Shown: positions 51,392 to 60,451, counted from the first letter of the stretch. The stretch: DNA of 64,000 bases from Streptomyces sp. JH34 (GCF_029428875.1 NZ_JAJSOO010000001.1:3658001-3722000), one strand, 5' to 3'. Notes: generated by a model not told the origin, from the sequence alone. Translations and numbers: made by a program.

Positions 51392-52453
51392 TCACCGGTC
51401 GAAGTCGAGCTCGACCTCCGGCGTGACGGGGTGTGACTGGCAGGCCAGCACGAACCCGGCACCGGTTTCCTCGGGCTCCAGGGCGAAGTTGCGGTCCATC
51501 TGTACTTCGCCGGAGACCAGGAAGGCCCTGCAGGTCCCACACACACCCCCCTTACAGGCGTACGGGGCGTCCGACCGGCTTCGCAGCATCGTGTCCAGCA
51601 GCGATTCACCGTCCTCCACCGGCCAGCTTCCCGAACGGCCGTCGAGCGTCGCCGTCAGCCTGCTCTCCGACGATGTGGACACCCTGGAGGCCGCAGACGG
51701 ACCGGATCCCTCGTCCGCGACGTGGAAGATCTCCTGGTGGATGCGCGACCGGTCGGCGCCGAGCGCGCGCAGCGCGCTCTCAGCCTCCCGGACCAGGCCG
51801 AGCGGCCCGCACAGGAACCAGCCGTCCACATCGGGCACCGACAGCAACGCGGGCAGCAGCCCGGTGAGCCGCTCGCGGTCCAGCCGGCCCGAGGGAAGGC
51901 CTGCTGCCTGTTCCTCCCGGGAGAGCCCGGTCACCAACTGGAAGCGGTCCGGATAGCGGTCCTTGAGGTCAGCCACCTCGTCGAGGAACATCGTCGAGGC
52001 GGCCGTCCGGTCGCTGCGGATCAGACAGAAGCGTGCCAGGGGTTCGCGTGCCAGCAGCGTCGCCGCCATCGACAGCACGGGTGTGATGCCACTGCCGCCG
52101 ACGATCGCGGCGTAATGGCCTGGGCGTGGATCGAGGACGAAACGGCCCGTCGGCGGCATCGCCTCCACCGGATCGCCTACAGCCAGCTCCTTGAGGGCGT
52201 ACGTCGAAAACGTCCCGCCGTCGACCATGCGGATGCCCACGCGGACCACGGGGTCGTGCGGCTGTTCGGTGGCGGGTGCGCAGATCGAGTACGAGCGCCG
52301 GATTTCTGTGCCGTCGACGCGGTAGCGCACATTCAGGTGCTGGCCCGGGGTGTGTCGGAAGGTCTCGCGCAGTTCGGGCGGTACCGACAAGGTGACGGTC
52401 ACCGCGTCGTCGGTGATCCGTTCGATCGCGCTGACCCGGAGCGGATGGAACAT
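51392..52453 (-). CDS. paaE: Phenylacetyl-CoA epoxidase reductase subunit PaaE
   Basis: Protein of 353 residues: FAD domain (RRSYSICAPA), NAD domain (GGSGITPVLSMA) and a plant-type [2Fe-2S] ferredoxin domain with CKGGVCGTC and a last Cys in ACQSHP. It passes electrons from NADPH to the PaaA diiron centre. Last gene of the paaABCDE operon, adjoining paaD. Confidence 0.95.
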   Translation of the reverse strand: MFHPLRVSAIERITDDAVTVTLSVPPELRETFRHTPGQHLNVRYRVDGTEIRRSYSICAPATEQPHDPVVRVGIRMVDGGTFSTYALKELAVGDPVEAMPPTGRFVLDPRPGHYAAIVGGSGITPVLSMAATLLAREPLARFCLIRSDRTAASTMFLDEVADLKDRYPDRFQLVTGLSREEQAAGLPSGRLDRERLTGLLPALLSVPDVDGWFLCGPLGLVREAESALRALGADRSRIHQEIFHVADEGSGPSAASRVSTSSESRLTATLDGRSGSWPVEDGESLLDTMLRSRSDAPYACKGGVCGTCRAFLVSGEVQMDRNFALEPEETGAGFVLACQSHPVTPEVELDFDR

Positions 52454-52954
52454 CTACAACTCCTTGAAGTGGTCGAACGGTTCGCGGCAGGCCACGCAGC
52501 GGCGCAGGGCCTTGCAGGCCGTGGAGGAGAACCGGCTCAGCAGCTCCGTGTCCGTGGAACCGCAGTGCGGGCAGCGCACCGAGAGCGTCAGCGGCACAGG
52601 CCCGCCCGGCCCGCTGCCTGGACGCGGCGGGGCTATGCCGAACTCCGCGAGTTTGCGGCGGCCTTCGTCGCTGATGTCGTCCGTCGACCAGGCCGGTGCG
52701 AGGACCGTGACCACGGAGACCTCCGCGATGCCGTGGTCGTGCAGCACACGCTCGATGTCGGCGGACATGGCCTCTATGGCCGGGCAGCCGGTATATGTCG
52801 GGGTGAGCTGCACGGTGACCTTGTCCGTCCGGTCCATCCGCACCCCGCGGAGCACACCTAGCTCGTCCAGAGTGAGGACCGGCAACTCGGGATCCGGCAC
52901 GGAGCCCGCCAGCCTGTGGAGCTCCGCTTCCAGCGGGGTCTCCGTGGTCACCAT
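52454..52954 (-). CDS. paaD: Phenylacetyl-CoA epoxidase subunit PaaD
   Basis: Protein of 166 residues with an N-terminal MIP18/DUF59 domain (SVPDPELPVLTLDELGVLRG, YTGCPAIEAM) and a C-terminal zinc-like module with two Cys pairs (RCPHCGST, RCVACREPF). It is thought to help maturation of the iron-sulfur epoxidase. ATG at 52954 overlaps the paaC stop by 7 nt. Confidence 0.95.
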   Translation of the reverse strand: MVTTETPLEAELHRLAGSVPDPELPVLTLDELGVLRGVRMDRTDKVTVQLTPTYTGCPAIEAMSADIERVLHDHGIAEVSVVTVLAPAWSTDDISDEGRRKLAEFGIAPPRPGSGPGGPVPLTLSVRCPHCGSTDTELLSRFSSTACKALRRCVACREPFDHFKEL

Positions 52955-53649
52955 GACGCCCCCGGATGGCTGCGATGCAGATGCTGCATCTCGGCGAGCA
53001 TTCGCCCGAACGGCTCGGTGTGCAGGCCCTGCCGGCCCGCTCCGGCCGCCCAGGCCCCGGACTGCGGCCCCGACGGGAGGGCCAGGGTGGCCTGCTTCAC
53101 CACGGACGTGACGGCGGACAGCCATGCGTCGCGCAGGGCGCCCCGGTCCACGTCGACTCCTTCGACCGGCTCGAACAGCTCCCCGGTGAACCGCCACAGG
53201 GCGTCGAGCGCGAGCTGCATGCGCTCATGGCTTTCCGCGGTGCCGTCACCCAGTCGCAGAACCCACTGCTCCGCGTGGTCCCGGTGGTAGGCGACCTCCT
53301 TGACGGCCTTGGCCGCGAGATCCGCGAACTCACCCTCGCCGGCTGCCAGCTGCTCGTACAGCAGGTGCTGGTAGACGGAGAAGTAGAGCTGACGGGCGAT
53401 GGTGTGGGCGAAGTCGCCGTTCGGCTGCTCCACCAGCTGGACGTTGCGGAAAGCCCGCTCCTCGCGGAGGTAGGCCAGCTGGTCCTCGTCACCGACGAAC
53501 GAGAGCAGCATCCTGGCCTGCCCCAACAGGTCCAGCGCGATGTTGGCCAGGGCCACTTCCTCCTCGAGGACGGGGGCGTGCCCGGCCCACTCCCCCAGCC
53601 GGTGCGAGAGCACCAACGCGTCGTCGCCGAGGGCGAGAGCCGCGGTCAC
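52948..53649 (-). CDS. paaC: Phenylacetyl-CoA epoxidase structural subunit PaaC
   Basis: Helical ferritin-like protein of 233 residues that pairs with PaaA but lacks a full diiron site. Motifs ALANIALDLLGQARML and EVAYHRDHAEQWVLRLGDGT are typical. It overlaps paaB by 4 nt. Confidence 0.95.
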   Translation of the reverse strand: MTAALALGDDALVLSHRLGEWAGHAPVLEEEVALANIALDLLGQARMLLSFVGDEDQLAYLREERAFRNVQLVEQPNGDFAHTIARQLYFSVYQHLLYEQLAAGEGEFADLAAKAVKEVAYHRDHAEQWVLRLGDGTAESHERMQLALDALWRFTGELFEPVEGVDVDRGALRDAWLSAVTSVVKQATLALPSGPQSGAWAAGAGRQGLHTEPFGRMLAEMQHLHRSHPGASW

Positions 53650-53936
53650 AGGTGCTTCACCCCTTCGGGGATCTCGTAGAACGTGGGGTGACGGTAGGGC
53701 TTGTCCCCAGCGGGTTCGAAGAACGAGTCCTTCTCGTCCGGCGAGGAGGCGGTGATCGCCGTCGAGGGGACCACCCAGAGGGAGACTCCCTCCGATCGGC
53801 GTGTGTACAGGTCTCGGGCGTTACGCAGCGCCATCTCGGCGTCCGGTGCGTGCAGGCTGCCCGCGTGGGTGTGGGACAGCCCGCGCCGGGAGCGCACGAA
53901 CACCTCCCACAGCGGCCAGTCGGTCGAGCTGCTCAT
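53646..53936 (-). CDS. paaB: Phenylacetyl-CoA epoxidase subunit PaaB
   Basis: Protein of 96 residues: WPLWEVFVRSRRGLSHTHAG at the start and the conserved HAPDAEMALRNARDLYTRR patch. It bridges PaaAC dimers. ATG at 53936 overlaps the paaA stop by 4 nt; the longer frame upstream is not used. Confidence 0.95.
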   Translation of the reverse strand: MSSSTDWPLWEVFVRSRRGLSHTHAGSLHAPDAEMALRNARDLYTRRSEGVSLWVVPSTAITASSPDEKDSFFEPAGDKPYRHPTFYEIPEGVKHL

Positions 53937-54952
53937 GCGGTCGCCTCCACGGGCTGGGCGGCCGCTCCGGCTGTACCGGTCCGTGCCGCGTGCTTGTCTG
54001 CGTAGGCCGCCGCCGCGTCGCGGACCCAGGCGCCCTCTTCGTGGGCCGTGCGCCGCTGGTTGAGCCGTTGTTCGTTGCAGGGGCCGTTGCCCTTGAGGAC
54101 CTCCTGGAACTCCGTCCAGTCGACCGCTCCGTAGTCGTGGCGGCCGAGGTCCTCGTTCCAGCGGATGTCGGGGTCGGGGAGGGTGAGTCCCAGCGCCTGC
54201 GCCTGCGGGACGCAGATGTCGACGAAGCGCCGGCGGAGCTCGTCGTTGGAGTGCCGTTTGATCTTCCAGGCCATCGACTGTGCCGAGTGTGCCGAGGAGT
54301 CGTCGGGAGGACCGAACATCATCAGCGAGGGCCACCACCAGCGGTTCACCGCGTCCTGCGCCATCTCGTGCTGGGCGGGGGTCCCCTGGCTGAGGGCGAG
54401 CAGCAGTTCGTATCCCTGGCGCTGGTGGAAGGACTCCTCCTTGCAGATCCGGACCATCGCGCGTGCGTACGGGCCGTAGGAGCAGCGGCAGAGCGGGACC
54501 TGGTTGGTGATCGCGGCGCCGTCCACCAGCCATCCGATGGCACCGACGTCCGCCCAGGTCAGCGTGGGGTAGTTGAAGATCGAGGAGTAGCGCTGCCGGC
54601 CGGCGTGCAGCTTGTCGAGGAGCTCCTCGCGACTGGTCCCCAGCGTCTCGGCCGCGCTGTACAGATAGAGGCCGTGCCCCGCCTCGTCCTGCACCTTCGC
54701 CATCAGAATGGCCTTGCGGCGGAGCGAGGGTGCCCGCGAGATCCAGTTGGCTTCGGGTTGCATGCCGATGATCTCGGAGTGGGCGTGCTGCGCCATCTGG
54801 CGGACCAGGGAGGCCCGGTACGCCTCAGGCATCCAGTCCCGCGGCTCGATCCGGTCCTCGGCTGCGACCGCGGCGTCGAATGCGGCCAGATGCTCCGCCT
54901 CCGCCGTGTCTGCCGTCCCCTGCGTCTTCTGGTCCGCAGTCACTGCCGCCAT
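53933..54952 (-). CDS. paaA: Phenylacetyl-CoA epoxidase catalytic subunit PaaA
   Basis: Catalytic diiron subunit of 339 residues. It carries the helix motifs HAHSEIIGMQPEANW, AKVQDEAGHGLYLYSAAETL, CKEESFHQRQGYELL and WKIKRHSNDELRRRFVD. With B, C, D and E it epoxidises the ring of phenylacetyl-CoA. First gene of the operon; an 18-bp operator lies about 15 bp upstream of the start. The CoA ligase PaaK and later-step genes are not in the window. Confidence 0.96.
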   Translation of the reverse strand: MAAVTADQKTQGTADTAEAEHLAAFDAAVAAEDRIEPRDWMPEAYRASLVRQMAQHAHSEIIGMQPEANWISRAPSLRRKAILMAKVQDEAGHGLYLYSAAETLGTSREELLDKLHAGRQRYSSIFNYPTLTWADVGAIGWLVDGAAITNQVPLCRCSYGPYARAMVRICKEESFHQRQGYELLLALSQGTPAQHEMAQDAVNRWWWPSLMMFGPPDDSSAHSAQSMAWKIKRHSNDELRRRFVDICVPQAQALGLTLPDPDIRWNEDLGRHDYGAVDWTEFQEVLKGNGPCNEQRLNQRRTAHEEGAWVRDAAAAYADKHAARTGTAGAAAQPVEATA

Positions 54953-54965
54953 CCCGGGCTCCCTA

Positions 54966-54983
54966 CCGACCGATCGTTCGGTT
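54966..54983. promoter_or_regulatory. Operator upstream of paaA
   Basis: CCGACCGATCGTTCGGTT, the exact reverse complement of the 18 bp at 59748-59765. Core ACCGA-TCGT-TCGGT is an inverted repeat. Probable binding site of the TetR protein encoded at 59818. Confidence 0.82.
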
Positions 54984-55040
54984 CCTTGGCTTCAATGGTG
55001 GGTCGCAGGCCCGTAGGGTGTCAACCCTGTGGATAACTGA

Positions 55041-55964
55041 GTGGTGATCGACGGCGATCGGGGCGGGATGGACGGGGACCACGGTGGGCGCACCGGAGAC
55101 GAGAACAAGCTCGCCATGCCCGGCGTGACGAACCGCCCGGAGCCGGACGAGGCCGCGGAGTCCACACCTTCGGGAATACCGGAGGACAGGGCGGCCCCAC
55201 CCCCCGACTCGGGTGCCGCGGCACCGCCGGCCACGGCTGCCGCCCCCGGGGCCGTCGGCAGCCGCCCGGGTGCAGGTATGGCCGCGCTCTCCCTGAGATA
55301 CCAGGTCGTCGCGGCGCTCGCGCTGTCCCTCATAGGCCTGGTGGCCTGCACACACATAGCCATGATCTTTCTGCACGTCGCACCGTCCAACACGCTGACG
55401 AAGCAGCACGGCGAGGTGGTCGACGACTGGGTCTATCCCGAGTTCGAGCAGAACTGGAAGCTGTTCGCTCCCAATCCGCTCCAGCAGAACATCTCCGTGC
55501 ACGTACGGGCCGAGCTGACCGGCACCGGTGCCGACGGCAGCAGCGTCACCCACTGGATCAATCTCTCGCATGACGACGGCGAGGCGATACGGGGAAACCT
55601 CCTCCCGAGCCATGTCGACCAGAACGGACTGCGCCGAGCCTGGGACTTCTACACCGGGTCGCACGACAGCGAGAACCGGGCCGCCGGTCTGCGCGGCGAA
55701 CTGTCCGAGCGCTACATCCGCCGCATCGTGATGCTCCGCCTCGCCGAGCACGGCTACGGCGGCACGGTCGAACGCGTCCAGGTGCGGTCCGCCGTACGCT
55801 CCGTCGGAGCCCCGACGTGGAGCGACGAGAAGATCAGTACCAAGACGGAGTACAGGGAACTGCCGTGGTGGAACATCACTCCGTCCGACCTCCCGCAGGC
55901 CGACGCGACGGACGGATCCCCGAAGGCCGGGACCTCCCCGAAGACCGGGAGGGCAGGGAAATGA
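55041..55964 (+). CDS. DUF5819 family protein (SdpA-like)
   Basis: Protein of 307 residues. A long disordered N-terminus precedes one membrane helix (VVAALALSLIGLVACTHIAM, about 93-112) and an outer domain with the signature FEQNWKLFAPNPLQQN. DUF5819 is related to SdpA of the Bacillus toxin SdpC maturation system. It overlaps the HTTM gene by 4 nt (ATGA). A DnaA box lies just before its start. The start codon is uncertain (GTG 55041 or a later ATG). Confidence 0.83.
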   Translation: MVIDGDRGGMDGDHGGRTGDENKLAMPGVTNRPEPDEAAESTPSGIPEDRAAPPPDSGAAAPPATAAAPGAVGSRPGAGMAALSLRYQVVAALALSLIGLVACTHIAMIFLHVAPSNTLTKQHGEVVDDWVYPEFEQNWKLFAPNPLQQNISVHVRAELTGTGADGSSVTHWINLSHDDGEAIRGNLLPSHVDQNGLRRAWDFYTGSHDSENRAAGLRGELSERYIRRIVMLRLAEHGYGGTVERVQVRSAVRSVGAPTWSDEKISTKTEYRELPWWNITPSDLPQADATDGSPKAGTSPKTGRAGK

Positions 55965-57232
55965 GCTCTCCCGCCTCGGTCCGTGACCGTGCAGGGACCG
56001 CCGGCCGGTCGCTCGGCCGCGCCGTCCAGCGCGCCACGGCTTCACCCCTCGGCACCTATCAGAGTGCCGTCGTCCGGATCGGCGTCTCCGTCACCTGTCT
56101 GCTGTTCCTGCTGCGCGAGTGGCCCCACCGCCGTGAGCTGTACGGTCCCGACGGGCCGTGGAGCTGGGGCATGGCCCGTCGGCTCATCGGCAACAACGAC
56201 GCCTTCACCGCCTTGATGTGGTCGGACAGCACGTTCTGGTTCGAGACCGTCTACGTGCTCACGCTGGTGTCGGCCGCGCTGCTGGCGGTCGGCTGGCGGA
56301 CCCGGGCGACGTCCGTCCTGTTCATGGCCGGGGTGCTCTCCCTGCAGAACCGCAGCATCTTCATGGGCGACGGCGGCGACAACGTCATCCACCTGATGGC
56401 GCTCTATCTGGTGTTCACCCGCTGCGCCCGGGTCTGGTCCCTGGACGCGCGCCGAGCAGCCGGGGACGCAGCTCGCCCCACCGGGAGCGGGAACCCGGCT
56501 CGTGACATCACGGGCATCGTCCTGTGGGTGGTCCTCGGCTGTGTCCTCGTGCCCGCCACGCTCCTGGGAGGGCTCGGCGGCACCTGGTGGCTGCAGTCCG
56601 TGCTGTGGCTACTGTGGCTGGGGAACGGTGCCTGGTGGGCCCTCGACCGGTATGCGCCGGGCCATGAACTGCGCACCCTGTTCGACGTCCTGGCCAACCT
56701 GGCCCACAACGCCGCGCTTTTCGTGATCATGGCCGAGGTGTGTCTGATCTACGCGACCGCCGGCTGGTACAAGATCCAGGGCTCCCGCTGGCAGGACGGC
56801 ACCGCGATCTTCTACCCGCTCAAGCTGGACTACTTCACCCCGTGGCCCGGGCTGTCCGGGCTGGTCGCATCCAGCGCTCTGGCGATCATGGTGCTGACCT
56901 ACGCCACGGTCATCGTGCAGGTCGCGTTCCCCTTCACACTGTTCAACCGGCGGGTCAAGAACGTCCTGCTGGTCCTCATGATCGGCGAGCACGCCGGTAT
57001 CGCGGTCCTGCTGGGGCTGCCCTTCTTCTCCATGGCGATGATCGCCGCGGACGCGGTCTTCCTGCCGACGGTGTTCCTGCTCTGGCTGGGACACAGGGTG
57101 TCGCTCGCCCGGCAGCGCCTGTTCTCCAGGACGGCGGTCAGGTTCCGGCTACCGGGGCAGCGCAGGGAGGGGCCTGGCGACGAGGAGGCCACGCGCAGCG
57201 GCGACGGCAGTGGCCATACGCTCATCGGGTGA
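55961..57232 (+). CDS. HTTM domain membrane protein (SdpB-like)
   Basis: Polytopic protein of 423 residues. The HTTM (horizontally transferred transmembrane) domain is related to vitamin K-dependent gamma-carboxylase. Signature parts are RIGVSVTCLLFLLREW, the NRSIFMGDGGDNVIHLMALY loop and TAGWYKIQGSRWQDGTAIFY. In Bacillus the corresponding SdpB works with SdpA. ATG at 55961 is coupled to the DUF5819 gene. The reaction in actinobacteria is unknown. Confidence 0.88.
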   Translation: MSSPASVRDRAGTAGRSLGRAVQRATASPLGTYQSAVVRIGVSVTCLLFLLREWPHRRELYGPDGPWSWGMARRLIGNNDAFTALMWSDSTFWFETVYVLTLVSAALLAVGWRTRATSVLFMAGVLSLQNRSIFMGDGGDNVIHLMALYLVFTRCARVWSLDARRAAGDAARPTGSGNPARDITGIVLWVVLGCVLVPATLLGGLGGTWWLQSVLWLLWLGNGAWWALDRYAPGHELRTLFDVLANLAHNAALFVIMAEVCLIYATAGWYKIQGSRWQDGTAIFYPLKLDYFTPWPGLSGLVASSALAIMVLTYATVIVQVAFPFTLFNRRVKNVLLVLMIGEHAGIAVLLGLPFFSMAMIAADAVFLPTVFLLWLGHRVSLARQRLFSRTAVRFRLPGQRREGPGDEEATRSGDGSGHTLIG

Positions 57233-57939
57233 CCAGCGAGACCGGTAGTACAGAAGAGCCCCAGGTGGCAGTGGCGCCCGATCCGTCCGCGGAGCCGATC
57301 CAGTACGACGACGGGTACGGCGCCGTGATCGGCGTCGGGCCGCACCCGCTGCCCTGGCCCGAGGGGGAGCGTTACGACCCCGAACTCCTCGCGAACGGGG
57401 ACCGGCGCAACGTGGGCGACGCCTACCGCTACTGGACGCGGGAAGCGATCGTCGCCGATCTCGACACCCGGCGGCACGACTTCCACGTGGCGGTGGAGAA
57501 CTGGGGTCATGACTTCAACATCGGCTCCGTCGTGCGCACTGCCAACGCCTTCCTCGCGAAGGAGATCCACATCGTGGGCCGGAGGCGCTGGAACCGGCGT
57601 GGGGCCATGGTCACCGACCGCTACCAGCATGTGCGCCACCACCCGGACACGGCGGATCTGACCGCATGGGCGGCGGCCGAGGGGCTCCCGATCATCGGTA
57701 TCGACAATCTTCCCGGGGCCGTGCCGCTGGAGCGCACGGAGCTGCCGCGCCGCTGCGTGCTGCTGTTCGGACAGGAGGGGCCCGGTCTGACGGAGGAGGC
57801 GCGCGAACACGCCTCGATGGTTTGCTCGATCGCGCAGTTCGGCTCGACGCGGTCGATCAACGCGGGCGCGGCGGCCGCGATCGCGATGCACGCCTGGGTG
57901 CAACGGTACGCAGACATTTCGGACCCACAGGCCGGGTGA
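57229..57939 (+). CDS. SpoU/TrmH-type RNA 2'-O-methyltransferase
   Basis: Protein of 236 residues. Knotted SPOUT domain: HDFNIGSVVRTANAF, then LLFGQEGPGLTEEA and FGSTRSINAGAAAAIAMHAW (motifs 1 to 3). The RNA target cannot be named. GTG at 57229 overlaps the HTTM gene by 4 nt. Its stop codon lies inside a long terminator stem. Confidence 0.93.
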   Translation: MTSETGSTEEPQVAVAPDPSAEPIQYDDGYGAVIGVGPHPLPWPEGERYDPELLANGDRRNVGDAYRYWTREAIVADLDTRRHDFHVAVENWGHDFNIGSVVRTANAFLAKEIHIVGRRRWNRRGAMVTDRYQHVRHHPDTADLTAWAAAEGLPIIGIDNLPGAVPLERTELPRRCVLLFGQEGPGLTEEAREHASMVCSIAQFGSTRSINAGAAAAIAMHAWVQRYADISDPQAG

Positions 57940-57977
57940 CCGGTGGAGCGGCCGACCGCTCCACCGGTCACCCGGCC
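57930..57977. terminator. Bidirectional terminator overlapping the methyltransferase stop
   Basis: Perfect 22-bp stem (57930-57951 with 57956-57977) and loop CCGA. It includes the last codons and TGA (57937-57939) and lies 17 nt from the convergent paaN stop. Confidence 0.9.
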
Positions 57978-57993
57978 GTCGGCAGGTCCTTGC

Positions 57994-59694
57994 TCAGGCC
58001 TGGCGGCGGACCTCCACCACCCGGAATCGGTTGGACACGAAGGCCCCGTCGCAGAGTGCGGCGTTGGCAGCCGGGTTGCCCCCTGAACCGTGGAAGTCGG
58101 AGAAGGCCGCTGTCTGGTTGACGTACACGCCGCCGGTGAGGTTCAGCGAGAGCTGAGCCGATTCGTCGAAGCAGACCTCCTCCACCGCCTGTTCCACCTC
58201 GGGGGACGTCGTGTAGGCGCCGACGGTCATCGCGCCCTTCTCGCGGATCGTGCGGCGCAGCAGGTCCAGTGCCTCGCCGGTCGAGCCGACGGCGACCGCG
58301 AACGAGACCGGGCCGAAGCACTCCGAGAGGTAGGCAGCCCCGTCGTCGGGCTCGGTGCCGTCGAGCTTCACGAGAACCGGCGTACGGACGACGGCGTCGG
58401 GGAATTCGGGGTTGGTGACCGGTCGCGAGGCGAGCGCGACGTCCCCCAGGGCGGAGGCGCCTTCCAGCCGGGCCTTCACATCCGGGTTCACCAGAGCGCC
58501 GAGCAGGCCGTTGGCCCGGGCGTCGTCGCCGAGGAGCCCGTTCACCGCCTCGGCGATGTCCGCCACCACGTCCTCGTAGGTCTTGGCGCCCACGTCGGTG
58601 GTGATGCCGTCACGCGGGATGAGCAGGTTCTGCGGAGTCGTGCACATCTGGCCGCTGTAGAGGGAGAGCGAGAAGGCCAGATTGGAGAGCATGCCCCGGT
58701 AGTTGTCGGTGGAGTCGAGGACGATCGTGTTGACGCCCGCCTTCTCCGTGTAGACCTGGGCCTGCCGGGCGTTGGTCTCCAGCCAGTCGCCGAAGGCGGA
58801 GGAGCCGGTGTAGTCGATGATCTTCACTTCGGGCCGCACCGCGAGGGTCTTGGCGATGCCCTCGCCGGGCCGCTCCGCCGCCAGGGCGACGAGATTCGGG
58901 TCGAAGCCCGCCTGGCTCAGCACCTCGCGCGCCAGCTGGACGGTGAGTGCCAGCGGCAGGACCGCCCGTGGGTGAGGCTTGACCAGAACGGGATTGCCGG
59001 TGGCCAGTGAGGCGAAGAGTCCGGGGTAGCCGTTCCACGTGGGGAAGGTGTTGCAGCCGATCAGCAGAGAGATGCCGCGCCCGGCCGCTGTGTACGACTT
59101 GTGCAGCTGCAGCGGGTCGCGCTTTCCCTGGGGCTTCGACCAGTCGGCGCTGCGCGGGGTCCGGGTCTGTTCCTCGAAGGCGTACGCCACGGCCTCCAGT
59201 CCGCGGTCCTGGGCGTGCGGGCCGCCGGCCTGGAAGGCCATCACGAACGCCTGACCGCTGGTGTGCATCACGGCGTGCGCCAGCTCGTGCGTACGCGCGC
59301 TGATCCGGGCGAGGATCTCGAGGCAGACCAGGGCCCTCGTCTCCGGCCCTGCCGCACGCCAGGAACCCATGGCGGCACTCATGGCGGGGAGCAGGACGTC
59401 GGGGTCGGCATGCGGATACTCGACGCCGAGCTCCGGCCCGTACGGCGAGACCTCGCCGCCGGTCCAGCCGTCGGTGCCGGGCTGGCCGAGATCCAGCCGG
59501 GTGTTGAGCACGGCGTCGAACGCGGCCTTGCCCTCGGCCGCGCCGAGGCTGCCGGGGAGGCCCTCCGTGCCGTAGGCCTTCGGGTGCTCCGGGTGCGGGG
59601 ACCAGTAGGCGCGCGTGCGGATGGCGTCGAGAGCCTGGTCGAGCGTCGGGCGGTGGATCTCGGACAGCTTCTCGGGGGAAAGCTCGGCGGCCAT
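57994..59694 (-). CDS. paaN: Phenylacetic acid degradation protein PaaN (aldehyde dehydrogenase family)
   Basis: Protein of 566 residues of the PaaN branch of aldehyde dehydrogenases. ALDH features are GCNTFPTWNGYPGLFASLAT, the NAD loop IDYTGSSAFGDWL and nucleophile C351 in GQMCTTPQN. The C-terminal hydratase domain of PaaZ is absent. It probably oxidises an open-ring semialdehyde intermediate. It is divergent from the TetR gene with the shared operator between. Confidence 0.92.
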   Translation of the reverse strand: MAAELSPEKLSEIHRPTLDQALDAIRTRAYWSPHPEHPKAYGTEGLPGSLGAAEGKAAFDAVLNTRLDLGQPGTDGWTGGEVSPYGPELGVEYPHADPDVLLPAMSAAMGSWRAAGPETRALVCLEILARISARTHELAHAVMHTSGQAFVMAFQAGGPHAQDRGLEAVAYAFEEQTRTPRSADWSKPQGKRDPLQLHKSYTAAGRGISLLIGCNTFPTWNGYPGLFASLATGNPVLVKPHPRAVLPLALTVQLAREVLSQAGFDPNLVALAAERPGEGIAKTLAVRPEVKIIDYTGSSAFGDWLETNARQAQVYTEKAGVNTIVLDSTDNYRGMLSNLAFSLSLYSGQMCTTPQNLLIPRDGITTDVGAKTYEDVVADIAEAVNGLLGDDARANGLLGALVNPDVKARLEGASALGDVALASRPVTNPEFPDAVVRTPVLVKLDGTEPDDGAAYLSECFGPVSFAVAVGSTGEALDLLRRTIREKGAMTVGAYTTSPEVEQAVEEVCFDESAQLSLNLTGGVYVNQTAAFSDFHGSGGNPAANAALCDGAFVSNRFRVVEVRRQA

Positions 59695-59747
59695 GACGGA
59701 CCAACTCCTCGTCGAGCCGGGCAGGGATGTGCTGACGGAGTTAGAGT

Positions 59748-59765
59748 AACCGAACGATCGGTCGG
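59748..59765. promoter_or_regulatory. Operator between paaN and the TetR gene
   Basis: AACCGAACGATCGGTCGG, identical in reverse complement to the paaA site at 54966-54983. It overlaps the divergent promoter region, so it can control paaN and the regulator. Confidence 0.85.
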
Positions 59766-59817
59766 GACAAGGGGCCCCAAAGAACCTGTGGACAACTCAT
59801 GGGGGAGGATCGCGGTC

Positions 59818-60408
59818 ATGACCACGGCCAAGCGGGACACGTACACCCCGGAGACACTCCTGACCGTTGCCGTCCGCGTGTTCAACGAGCGCGGCTACGA
59901 CGGCACGTCCATGGAGCACCTCTCCAAGGCGGCGGGCATCTCCAAATCGTCCATCTACCACCACGTGGCGGGCAAGGAAGAGCTCCTGAGGCGGGCGGTG
60001 AGCCGGGCGCTCGACGGGCTCTTCGGCATCCTCGACGAGACGGGTGCGGTACAAGGGCGGGCGATCGCCCGGGTCGAGTACGTCACGCGCCGCACGGTCG
60101 AGGTGCTCACGGCGGAGCTGCCGTACGTCACCCTGCTGCTGCGCGTGCGCGGTAACACCAGGACGGAGCGCTGGGCCCTGGAGCGCCGGCGTGAGTTCGA
60201 CCAGCGGGTGTCCGAGCTGCTCAAGGCCGCGGTGGCGGAGGGGGACCTCCGCGCCGACGTGGACATACGCCTGGCGACGCGGCTGCTCTTCGGCATGGTG
60301 AATTCACTGGTCGAGTGGTACCGCCCGCATCCGGACGGCTCCCCGGAGGCGGAGCAGCTCGCCGACACCGTCGTCCGGCTCGCTTTCGAGGGTATGCGGG
60401 CCGCCTGA
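59818..60408 (+). CDS. paaR: TetR family transcriptional regulator, probable PaaR
   Basis: Protein of 196 residues with an N-terminal helix-turn-helix (FNERGYDGTSMEHLSKAAGI, then SKSSIYHHVAGKEELL). ATG at 59818 follows GGGGGAGGA. Position beside paaN and the shared operator make it the likely repressor of the paa genes; phenylacetyl-CoA is the usual inducer for such regulators. Confidence 0.85.
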   Translation: MTTAKRDTYTPETLLTVAVRVFNERGYDGTSMEHLSKAAGISKSSIYHHVAGKEELLRRAVSRALDGLFGILDETGAVQGRAIARVEYVTRRTVEVLTAELPYVTLLLRVRGNTRTERWALERRREFDQRVSELLKAAVAEGDLRADVDIRLATRLLFGMVNSLVEWYRPHPDGSPEAEQLADTVVRLAFEGMRAA

Positions 60409-60451
60409 CCGGCACGCACGGACGCGCCTTCGTGGGCGGCGCCCGGCCGGG

